Shown here: one piece after another, positions 39,601 to 46,392 of the stretch
Layout of the letters: each line of letters opens with the position of its first letter
How positions within the stretch are numbered: the stretch's first letter is position 1
Source of the DNA: Methylocaldum szegediense
Lineage (GTDB): Bacteria > Pseudomonadota > Gammaproteobacteria > Methylococcales > Methylococcaceae
Assembly (NCBI RefSeq): GCF_949769195.1
Contig: NZ_OX458333.1
Location: 1,426,001-1,490,000, forward strand
Length of the DNA stretch: 64,000 bases
Reading direction: 5' to 3'
Notes under the pieces: generated by a model
Database searches by the model: none
Told to the model about the DNA's origin: nothing
Seen by the model: only the letters and a program-made list of their open reading frames with translations
Position numbers and translations under genes: made by a program

Positions 39601-40245
39601 CTTCAGTAGCTTAAGGAAACCGGCCCACTCCGCCGCGTCCACCGCCTGATAGCTCTCCTGGGTGGTGTAGCGGCCGGCGGTATCGATCAGCACCGCATCG
39701 TTGGTGAACAGCCACTCGCAATTCCGTGTACCGCTCACGCCGCGTATCGGCTGAGAGCCGAGGCGGTCAGCCAGGGGGAACTTGAGTCCGGAGTTTAATA
39801 AGGCTGTGGTCTTGCCCGAGCCCGGCGGGCCGATAATGATGTACCAGGGCAGTTCGTACAGGTGCTGTTTGCCGCCGCGAGTTTCCTGCAGCAGTTTCAA
39901 TGCCTTCGTGAAATTCTCCGTCAGAATCTCGATATTTTCGTCGACCGCCGCGGCCTCGGCAGACTTAGTCTCGCCGCCCTCGCCCGGCGCGGCGAGGTCC
40001 TGCGCCAGTTGCCGATCCTTGCGTCCCGCGCGAATTTCCGCCACCAGGCGCCAAATGATCCAGAACACAACTACCACGGCCATCGTCAAGCCCCGTGCCC
40101 ATTCGGAGGCCAAAGGCTCGGAACCGGCAATCCCAATCAAGGGACCTATAAACCAAATCAAGGCACACAGGGCGATTATTCCGACCGCCTGAACAACCCA
40201 TTTATTTTTCAAGAAATTGATGACACCTTTCACGAGTTGCCTCAC
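36673..40245 (-). CDS. tssM: TssM / IcmF, T6SS membrane-complex protein
   Basis: 1190 residues. Two N-terminal transmembrane segments (about 16-40 and 53-68), cytoplasmic NTPase domain with Walker A GPPGSGKT at 139-146 and LIDTAGRYTTQE, a third transmembrane helix near 455-475 (YGSVLILALGCIIAWLVSY), then a large periplasmic IcmF-related domain and DUF1215-type end. Links TssL and TssJ across the periplasm. Four-base overlaps with tssL upstream and tagF-pppA downstream show tight coupling. Confidence 0.98.
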   Translation of the reverse strand: MRQLVKGVINFLKNKWVVQAVGIIALCALIWFIGPLIGIAGSEPLASEWARGLTMAVVVVFWIIWRLVAEIRAGRKDRQLAQDLAAPGEGGETKSAEAAAVDENIEILTENFTKALKLLQETRGGKQHLYELPWYIIIGPPGSGKTTALLNSGLKFPLADRLGSQPIRGVSGTRNCEWLFTNDAVLIDTAGRYTTQESYQAVDAAEWAGFLKLLKQHRPRRPINGVLVTMSLSDLLQQTEEERTLHAKAIRRRVQELYSTLGIRFPIYMLFTKCDLVAGFNDFFADLTQEERAQVWGETFPAENPKQPLDVLSLFSSGYDELLQRLNRRMQRRIQEERDIQRRSLILDYPQQMALLKPLMERFLEDAFGANRYEERPLLRGIYLTCGTQEGTPIDRVMGILAATFRLNRQAVPIFSGRGKSFFLTRLLKDVIFQEAELAGLDPKIERRRRLVQAAAYGSVLILALGCIIAWLVSYQRNTSAIERVEQEIERYRAAKINVNDWPSSLRTFVPKVDPLLAINDIYENSGALSHFGLYQGEKIQLAANHAYEHWLREYFLPVNLQRLAQRMSGPEASNPDVLYELLRVYLMLGQPDRMDAKIAGPWIRSDWESRFNTEPDLLARLNLHLDNLLKLRLDPQPMDEALIASVRAKLSQVPQTIQLYSRFKNEALLDRSHDFKLGPALGPDAGRVFVAADGRDIGTLMVPGLFTAYGYSELFLKQSLDYIKDAVTENWVLGKQANVDLAEIQRLHGDFRTLYLSEYQKTWSDLLSNIKLRRPKDINQTIEWLDILSRPTTPVRRLLEAVEKNTSLTKIASLTAQLLNKVPAVAEAKIDDRTQKLLDAARQAEAGSSSQADPVQSVEAAFEELSYLVRSSGETPAPLNSTLATLASLRDYMLQIGSAALSGEQALKSASGRIGGGGGDVLLQAKTEFGRLPEPLKGWFLSFLTVGWGQTLAGAKKELNDMLKTAVATPCKAAFSGRYPFLAGSSKDATLMDFAKFFAPNGVLDQFFQTNLKTFVDVNRPVWTEVAMDKQSLGLSPATIRQFQNASAIRSAFFSAGGQLPSVSFELKPIALDENVATFRFNLEGQEVVYRHGPEQVTRLQWPGPSSGAGVRVVFEAVDGRQVSRSKEGSWAFFRLLDEAVLEKTDLPERFLVTFRVEGYSARYELRAGSVTNPFGLTALKTFSCPEAL

Positions 40246-41594
40246 TGGATCAGGATGTCCACGCGCCGATTAACCGCCCGGTTCTCGGCAGAGTTGTTCG
40301 GGACCAGCGGTTCGTAGTCGGCCCGACCTTCGAAGCGAATCTTGCCCTTCAAGGCGGCGGAAGCCTCCAGGAGTTCCGCGACGTGTTTGGCGCGGGAGGT
40401 CGACAATTCGAAGTTGGACGGAAACCGGGCGGAAAAGATGGGCTTGTCGTCCGTATGGCCGGTAACCAGAGCACTGTCGCCGCTGACCTCCAACTCTTTG
40501 GCGATCTTGGCCAGCATCGGAACGAATTCCGGCTTGACCTTGTCACTCCCCGAGGCGAAGGAATTTCGAATCCGCAAAATGCGATCGTCCACCACTTCCA
40601 CCATGTTTCGGGATATCTCGGCAGCCAGGATGGGTTTGAATCGCTCGGTCTTCGACATCGGCTTCGGCGGCGGCACGGGTGTTGGTGTCGGCACCGCTGC
40701 GGTTTGAACGGGAAGGTTTACCTCGTCTTTCGCGAGCGCGAACAAATCGCGGGCAACCGGATCCGATGCGGAATTGATCGCAAAAACGAACCCCAGATAG
40801 ACGAGGACGAGCAAAGCCGCAGCGCCGACTGCAATCACCCAAATGGGCACGTAGCGCACGATCGGATTACGCACGTCCTTAAGTCCCTGCCAGCGAATCG
40901 ACAGATCCCGCTCGAAATCTCCCTTGAGGCGCTGAATCAGCTGATAAACCTCGTTGCGCACGCGTTCCAATTGGTTGGCGCCGTTCTGCATGATGCGATA
41001 CTTGCCTTCGAGGCCGAGGTTCAGGCATAGCCAGAACAGTTCGATCAGGTACAGGTTCTGCGCCGGCTGGCGTAGCAGATGCTCCAGAATCTGAAAGAAC
41101 TTTTCGCCGCCCCAGGCTTCCTTGTGGAAAATCACCAGAAGGCTTTGATGCCCCCAATGGCTTTGTGCACCCCACGGCGTGTTCAGAACGGTCTCGTCCA
41201 GCAAGGTGCAGAGCGCGTAACTGGCAATGCGGGTATGTTCCTGGGAGACGCCTTGCTGCAGGACCCGGTTTTCGAACTGGCGCAACTCGTTGACCAATTG
41301 CTGCTGAAGCTCGGTCACTGCCTGATGGACTGCTGTGTTGCGCAGACGAGAAACGAGGGAGAGCAACGAGAGTGCCGCCATCACCAGCGGATTCTCACCA
41401 TATGCGGCTTGCCTCCGCGCATCGAGTTGCAACTCGGGTATCCGTATTGGAGGCGGCTCGGGCGGCGGTGCCGGAGGCTGCATGGAACGGCGCTTTCCGC
41501 CGGGAGTCGGTCGCAATACGGTTTTGTCTTCGTCGTCGAAGGGGGCGAAAGGATCGTCTGAGTTCACGTTGACTTTTCCTAGGCGGCTAGACAA
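40242..41594 (-). CDS. tssL: TssL / DotU with C-terminal OmpA peptidoglycan-binding domain
   Basis: 450 residues. Pro-rich N-terminus (about 28-50), DotU cytoplasmic domain about 65-230 (NPLVMAALSLLSLVSRL, YALCTLLDETVLNTPWG, FFQILEHLL, LYLIELFWLCLNLGLEGKYR), one transmembrane helix 251-272, then a periplasmic OmpA domain about 330-450 (LVTGHTDDKP, LSTSRAKHVAELL, NRAVNRRVDILI). This extended TssL anchors the machine to the cell wall itself, so no separate TagL is needed. Overlaps tssM by four bases. Confidence 0.97.
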   Translation of the reverse strand: MSSRLGKVNVNSDDPFAPFDDEDKTVLRPTPGGKRRSMQPPAPPPEPPPIRIPELQLDARRQAAYGENPLVMAALSLLSLVSRLRNTAVHQAVTELQQQLVNELRQFENRVLQQGVSQEHTRIASYALCTLLDETVLNTPWGAQSHWGHQSLLVIFHKEAWGGEKFFQILEHLLRQPAQNLYLIELFWLCLNLGLEGKYRIMQNGANQLERVRNEVYQLIQRLKGDFERDLSIRWQGLKDVRNPIVRYVPIWVIAVGAAALLVLVYLGFVFAINSASDPVARDLFALAKDEVNLPVQTAAVPTPTPVPPPKPMSKTERFKPILAAEISRNMVEVVDDRILRIRNSFASGSDKVKPEFVPMLAKIAKELEVSGDSALVTGHTDDKPIFSARFPSNFELSTSRAKHVAELLEASAALKGKIRFEGRADYEPLVPNNSAENRAVNRRVDILIQ

Positions 41595-41637
41595 GTCGGG
41601 TTAAGGAATGCACGTAGCGTGACGGAGAACGCGGAGA

Positions 41638-42975
41638 TCAGGTCTTTCTGATTGCCCACAATTCCAGTTCGAGTCCCGGAAAATTGCCGCCGATATGAAT
41701 CGCGAATCCGCCGGAAGTCGCCATTTTTTTCCACAGCTCGCTTTGCTTGTCGAGTTCGAAATATGAGAAACCGGCATGATAGGGAATCTGGCGAGGAGCT
41801 ACCGGCAAAGGGTGCACGGCAATTCCGGGCAGCACCGAACGCACCAGTTGCTGGATTTCCTCCACCGGACCGATCTTGACCTGGGGCGGAAAATGGATGC
41901 GCAGAAACTCCGGCGGCACCTGCGCGTTGGCAGCGAGAACGAAAACGGCACTTTCCAGAAGTTTGAGATCCGGCCTTTTGGCGCCATACACGCCGAACTT
42001 CGGCTTGCTGAGCGGAATCTGGATAGCGTTTTGTTCCAACACCATGCTGAGGAGCTGCCGCAGTTCCTCCATCACCGGCGTGAAGCATTTCTGCAGATCG
42101 TCGTGCTGGTAAACCGGAAAACTAATCGGCCGTTTGGACGGGCGGTAGAAGGTCGCCAGCTCACCAGCCATCTGCACGGCCAGGCGGTAGAAATCCTCCG
42201 GGTGAAGCGCCGAGGTGTTGGCCAGATGTTCCAGCAGCGGCTCGTAACGGTTGATGAGTTGAAGCAGCATGAAATCGGCGATTTCCGCCACCCCACCTCT
42301 TCCGGCCTCGGCCACCCGGCCGGCGAGCGCTTCCCCACGGGTATGCAGCAAGCCCTGGAGTTCCCGTAGGAATCCTCCGAGCAGCCCGGTGCCGAAGCAG
42401 TTGAGTCCAGGCGCAATGTACTTTTCGTCCAGGACGACTGTTTTGTCGGCTCGCACTTCGATGATGCGGGCAACGCCCAGGCAAACGTAGCCGGACCGCT
42501 CCTGGCGCTCGAGCATCAGACGGGTGCGCAGTTTGCCGATCTGCACCGGATACCGGCCGTCAGCACCGCTATTATGGTCCCGCACTTCCCGCTCGCCGAG
42601 ACGATACCGGGCCAGGCTGTCCTCGAAAGCTTCGCTGTCGATTTCGGCGGAGTCCTGACGCCGGACGGGAAGCGACAGGAATACGACACTGTCTTTCACG
42701 TCCTCGGGTACGTCCAAAGGCAGAGGAAGCTCATCGTTCTCGGGTAGGTTGAAGGGCGTGCCGTCCGGAAATATGCCGCGCGCCTCGACCAGCGCTAACT
42801 TGCCTACGGCCAACTGGCGTTGATCGAGCTTCAGCGTGCCGAACCCCCAATCAAACGGCCGCAAACCGCTGCACCGACCGTCTATTAGCGCCTCCAGATA
42901 GCGGTCGTGCTGCTGAAAATGCTGCGGCCGGAGAAACATTCCCTCCGACCACACCACTCTGCTGTATTCGGACAT
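41638..42975 (-). CDS. tssK: TssK baseplate/membrane adaptor
   Basis: 445 residues, family length: VVWSEGMFLRPQHFQQHDRYLEALID at the N-terminus (cited in part), RYLGEREVRDHNSG-type segment, YLIPELNCFG-like DEKYIAPGLNCFGTG, LADFMLLQLINRYEPLLEHL as EIADFMLLQLINRYEP, and the receptor-like C-terminal domain ending HIGGNFPGLELELWAIRK. The trimer joins the baseplate wedges to TssL/TssM. Lies 43 bases upstream of tssL. Confidence 0.97.
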   Translation of the reverse strand: MSEYSRVVWSEGMFLRPQHFQQHDRYLEALIDGRCSGLRPFDWGFGTLKLDQRQLAVGKLALVEARGIFPDGTPFNLPENDELPLPLDVPEDVKDSVVFLSLPVRRQDSAEIDSEAFEDSLARYRLGEREVRDHNSGADGRYPVQIGKLRTRLMLERQERSGYVCLGVARIIEVRADKTVVLDEKYIAPGLNCFGTGLLGGFLRELQGLLHTRGEALAGRVAEAGRGGVAEIADFMLLQLINRYEPLLEHLANTSALHPEDFYRLAVQMAGELATFYRPSKRPISFPVYQHDDLQKCFTPVMEELRQLLSMVLEQNAIQIPLSKPKFGVYGAKRPDLKLLESAVFVLAANAQVPPEFLRIHFPPQVKIGPVEEIQQLVRSVLPGIAVHPLPVAPRQIPYHAGFSYFELDKQSELWKKMATSGGFAIHIGGNFPGLELELWAIRKT

Positions 42976-43004
42976 ATCGGTTCCTGTTGTTATTTCTTTT
43001 TTTG

Positions 43005-44693
43005 TTATCGGGTTTGAGCCGATTGCAGTATTCGCATCTGGCGCTCGTAGACTTCCCCGAATTCCTCCCCGAAGAAGTTCTCCAAAATATCGTTGACCGA
43101 CTCAGGATACGCCTTGCTGTAGGCCTCCCAGCATTTCGCCTTCCTTTGAAAGACGATGCCCTCCTCATACAGCTTCTCGAACCGTTGAGGATCGAACCGC
43201 TTCAGAGCCGCCGCCAGCGCCGCCTGTATGCCCGCCGTCATCGCCATCTGATGATTCATGAGGTCGGCAAACCCTCCCCGCACGGCTTCCACGGGATCCA
43301 TGAATCCCGGATGGTTTTGCGCCAGCATGATCTTGAGCGCGTCATCCACGTTCGGGGTAAATTTTAGCGGGTTATTCTCAACCGGCCGCATAGTGGTCAC
43401 CGAGACACGGAACTGGCTTTTCAACTCGGCTCGTGCCCGCATGACGGTCATCATGCCTTCAACAAAGGAGCGGAGCAGGACCCCGACGGTTTTCATAACT
43501 GCCGGCATGTCCTCATCTTTGATCCATCCGGTATTGGAGGCAATTCCGGCCCCTTCCAGGAAAGCAGCAAACAGACCCCGGTCAGCCGTGTGCGTTGCTG
43601 CTGGGCCGGAAGGAACGGAAGGAACGGGCGGACTGGCGGAAACCGATTCCGCAGCGGCGAGCGATGAACCGCCGACAGGCGAATCTACCCAGGCATCGAT
43701 CGCCGGAACGGTCGCGCGAGATGGAGCTGGCTCCTCGGACGGCACTACAGCCGCTTGCTCGTGGGAAACGAGGTTCTCGGCACTCGGCGGATGTGCGGCT
43801 TCCACGGATTCGGCTGCCGGTCCGAAATCCGGCGCTGGTTCCGTCATGGCTTGCGGCTCGACGGTTGCGTCCGGTTCCGGGCCAAGACCGCTCAAATCGA
43901 TCCCTTTGAAGAAATCGTCCTCTGGCTCCCAGCTTTCGGCGACGGGCGCAGGCATTTCCGGCCCCTGTCCGCCCGAATCCAGATCGCGCAGGAGGTCTTC
44001 GAAATTAAAATCGAGCTCCGGCGATTCCTGCGGCTTTTCGACATCGGGCGGAATGAAACTTTCGTGGAACGGCGATACATCCGGCTGGCCGATGAAACTC
44101 GGCCCCGACGACTGCGGTTTATCGGTTTCCGCTGGTGGAAGGTCGAACGGGGAAGACCACGCCGGCGTTTCAGCCCATGCCTCAGGTTCCGGCACGGGGG
44201 CTGCGGGCGGCACCGGCGGCTCTCCGAACGGGTCGAAATCGAACGAAGGCTCCTCCGGAGGTGCCGGCGGCTTTCCGAACGGACCGAAACTGAACAGTGG
44301 TTCATTCGGCGATTCCGGTGGCTCCCCAAACGGGTCAAAACCGAACGACGGCTCGTCCTGCGGTCCCGGCGGCATAGGGACTTCGACAACGGCGATTTCA
44401 TATTCGCCGATCCTCAGCACATCGCCATTCGACAGTGGCGCAGTGTCATGCTGAAGGAGCATATCCTTATTGACGAAATAGGTCCCGGCGGTACTCGAGT
44501 CGGTGAACGAGTAGACACCGTTCCGAAATTCGATCGAACCGTGTTTGCGGGAAATGAACTTGTCTGGATCGGGCAAGACGAAGCGGTTGTCCGGCGAGCG
44601 TCCTATGGAGCCGCCTTCCTGGTCGAAGGTACAGGACGTCGCCTCCGCGACGGGTGAGCCCTTATAACTGAGAACTTTGAGGATCAGTGCCAT
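43005..44693 (-). CDS. tagH: TagH / Fha, FHA-domain T6SS scaffold
   Basis: 562 residues from MALILKVLSYKG; an upstream ATG (44777) adds 28 residues of no family type. FHA domain about 20-95 (GSIGRSPDNRFVLPDPDKFISRKHG, NGDVLRIGEYEIAV; cited in part). Residues about 115-175 hold three imperfect repeats of 17-18 residues of the form EPSFxFDPFGEPPxPP. A long Pro/Glu/Ala-rich linker follows, then the TagH C-terminal domain (about 390-562) with FNPNVDDALKIML-like and RFDPQRFEKLYEEG segments. FHA binds phosphothreonine; with PppA present a phosphorylation switch is likely. First gene of the tagH-tssK-tssL-tssM-tagF block. Confidence 0.94.
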   Translation of the reverse strand: MALILKVLSYKGSPVAEATSCTFDQEGGSIGRSPDNRFVLPDPDKFISRKHGSIEFRNGVYSFTDSSTAGTYFVNKDMLLQHDTAPLSNGDVLRIGEYEIAVVEVPMPPGPQDEPSFGFDPFGEPPESPNEPLFSFGPFGKPPAPPEEPSFDFDPFGEPPVPPAAPVPEPEAWAETPAWSSPFDLPPAETDKPQSSGPSFIGQPDVSPFHESFIPPDVEKPQESPELDFNFEDLLRDLDSGGQGPEMPAPVAESWEPEDDFFKGIDLSGLGPEPDATVEPQAMTEPAPDFGPAAESVEAAHPPSAENLVSHEQAAVVPSEEPAPSRATVPAIDAWVDSPVGGSSLAAAESVSASPPVPSVPSGPAATHTADRGLFAAFLEGAGIASNTGWIKDEDMPAVMKTVGVLLRSFVEGMMTVMRARAELKSQFRVSVTTMRPVENNPLKFTPNVDDALKIMLAQNHPGFMDPVEAVRGGFADLMNHQMAMTAGIQAALAAALKRFDPQRFEKLYEEGIVFQRKAKCWEAYSKAYPESVNDILENFFGEEFGEVYERQMRILQSAQTR

Positions 44694-44978
44694 GATGCGT
44701 GCTTCGGTCGAGCCCCTGATTGCCAAGCAATAAGCATAGACAATCGTAATCACGGAAAACCGAGGTCCTGGAAACAACCGGCAACATAATGAGGCGATTC
44801 AGGATCTCAGTCCCTTCTGCCTTCCCTGATCCATTTTTTCCATCGAACCGGCAATAGCTTACACGCGAACGTCGGATAGACAAAACGCGCATAGGCCGCA
44901 AAATCGGCCACTTGCCGCCGCGGAGTTCGGCAGCTAAGCTCAAAGTCGTTGTATCACTTCAGAATCAGAGTCTTCGTC
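44694..44978. promoter_or_regulatory. Divergent promoter region between tagH and tssJ
   Basis: 285 bases separating the minus-strand T6SS block from the plus-strand tssJ operon; both promoters must be here. No regulator site or -24/-12 element was identified by eye. Confidence 0.5.
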
Positions 44979-45479
44979 ATGCGCGTAGCCATACTTTTCC
45001 TCGGCTTTTTGACTTTCCTAGTTCTCGCGGGCTGTGCGTCGGACGAACCGAAACCGACGCCGCTACCGCCGACCATTGTACAGTTGCGAATTGAGGCATC
45101 GCCCGGCATCAACCTCGACGGGGAAGGCCGTCCCTCGCCCTTGTTGCTTCGCGTCTATCAACTGCGGCAGACAGCCGCCTTCAACGGTGCCGATTTTTTC
45201 GCGCTTTATCAGAACGAACAGAGCGTTCTCGGCGGTGATGTCGCAGGCAAAGAGGAATTCATCCTGCGTCCCGGCGAAAAACGCGAGCTTTCGTTCGAAG
45301 CGAAACCCGAGGTAGCGGCGATCGGAGTATTTGGCGCTTACCGCAATCTCGATTCGGCTCAATGGCGGGCCTCGACTGCAATTCCCCCGAACACGACCAG
45401 CATAGTCAAACTCCGCGTCAGCGGCGACCGGCTCGATTTGCGACCTCCCGAAGCGACCGATGAGGCGCCTGTCGAATAG
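44979..45479 (+). CDS. tssJ: TssJ, T6SS outer-membrane lipoprotein
   Basis: 166 residues from MRVAILFLGF; ten further upstream codons are open but would spoil the signal. Lipobox LAGC gives Cys19. Mature domain: TIVQLRIEASPGINLDGEGRPSPLLLRVYQLRQTAAF (cited in part), FFALYQNEQSVLGGDV, EEFILRPGEKRELSFEAKPE and FGAYRNLDSAQWRAS, the TssJ transthyretin-like fold. Binds the TssM periplasmic end. First gene of the divergent operon. Confidence 0.96.
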   Translation: MRVAILFLGFLTFLVLAGCASDEPKPTPLPPTIVQLRIEASPGINLDGEGRPSPLLLRVYQLRQTAAFNGADFFALYQNEQSVLGGDVAGKEEFILRPGEKRELSFEAKPEVAAIGVFGAYRNLDSAQWRASTAIPPNTTSIVKLRVSGDRLDLRPPEATDEAPVE

Positions 45480-46335
45480 TTCCGGCGCCACGCTTCCCGT
45501 GCGTCAGGTCATTATTACGGCGGTTTTCTCGTTCGCGGTACTGCTGGCGGGCGGCTGTGCTTCACCCACGCAGCGCATCGCCGAAGCGGCGGCGGGTTTC
45601 GGCTATCAGCCGCTCGAACTGGAGGGAAAGGGCTTCAAGCTCACGGCTTTCTTCAAACCCGGCGCGGAAAAGACCGGCAAGCCCTTACACCTTTATTTGG
45701 AGGGCGACGGCACGCCTTGGCTGTCGCGCCTTAAGATTTCGGACGATCCTACTCCCCGCGATCCCGTCATGCTGAGATTAATGGCTTTGGATGAAGGTCC
45801 TGCCCTTTATCTAGGCCGTCCTTGTTATTACGGCCATGCCACTGACCCGGGTTGTTCACCAGCCCTGTGGACGAACAGACGTTATGGCCCCGAAGTTGTC
45901 GATAGCCTGGCACACGCCTTGCGGGTATTCCTCTCCGGAAACGGCGCCCGACGGCTCGTTTTTTTTGGCCACAGCGGCGGCGGCGCGCTGGCTGTTTTGC
46001 TGGCATCCCGCTTCCCGGAAACCGACGCGGTTGTGACCTTGGCCGGGAATCTCGATATCGACGCCTGGACCGGATATCACGGCTACAGCCCGCTTGCGGG
46101 CTCGCTCAACCCGGCCGAGGCCAAGACCGACGGCGTGCTCGAATATCATTTTCTAGGCGAGGGCGACCGCATCATACCACCTTCCGTCTTCGAACCCATC
46201 GCGAAACGACGGCCCCACGCACGGGTTTTCGTGCTTCCGGATTTCGACCACCGATGCTGCTGGCAAGAGGTGTGGAAAGAGATTCTGCAACGGACCGCCG
46301 ACATCGATTCGAACGCCACAAGAGCCTCGAAGTAA
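45460..46335 (+). CDS. T6SS-linked alpha/beta-hydrolase lipoprotein
   Basis: 291 residues from the ATG at 45460, overlapping the end of tssJ by 20 bases. A GTG at 45499 would give a cleaner lipoprotein signal (MRQVIITAVFSFAVLLAGGC) and may be the true start. Lipobox LAGGC (Cys33). Hydrolase features: LHLYLEGDGTPW (oxyanion strand), nucleophile elbow GHSGGG (S172), D236 in FLGEGDR and H264 in PDFDHRCCW, a plausible Ser-Asp-His triad. Cys-rich additions (RPCYYG, DPGCSP) could form disulfides. Esterase, lipase or peptidoglycan-related substrate cannot be told. Position suggests a role in assembling or using the T6SS at the outer membrane. Confidence 0.85.
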   Translation: MRRLSNSSGATLPVRQVIITAVFSFAVLLAGGCASPTQRIAEAAAGFGYQPLELEGKGFKLTAFFKPGAEKTGKPLHLYLEGDGTPWLSRLKISDDPTPRDPVMLRLMALDEGPALYLGRPCYYGHATDPGCSPALWTNRRYGPEVVDSLAHALRVFLSGNGARRLVFFGHSGGGALAVLLASRFPETDAVVTLAGNLDIDAWTGYHGYSPLAGSLNPAEAKTDGVLEYHFLGEGDRIIPPSVFEPIAKRRPHARVFVLPDFDHRCCWQEVWKEILQRTADIDSNATRASK

Positions 46336-46392
46336 TCAATCCTACAGTTTTAAGCCATTCGACCAAATCCGTTTTCTAGAGAAGCCACCGAC

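Noticed and set aside
43258-44454. 398-codon plus-strand frame opposite tagH
   Set aside because: Ser/Gly-rich antisense of the Pro/Glu-rich TagH linker; TagH has the FHA and TagH domains in its own frame.
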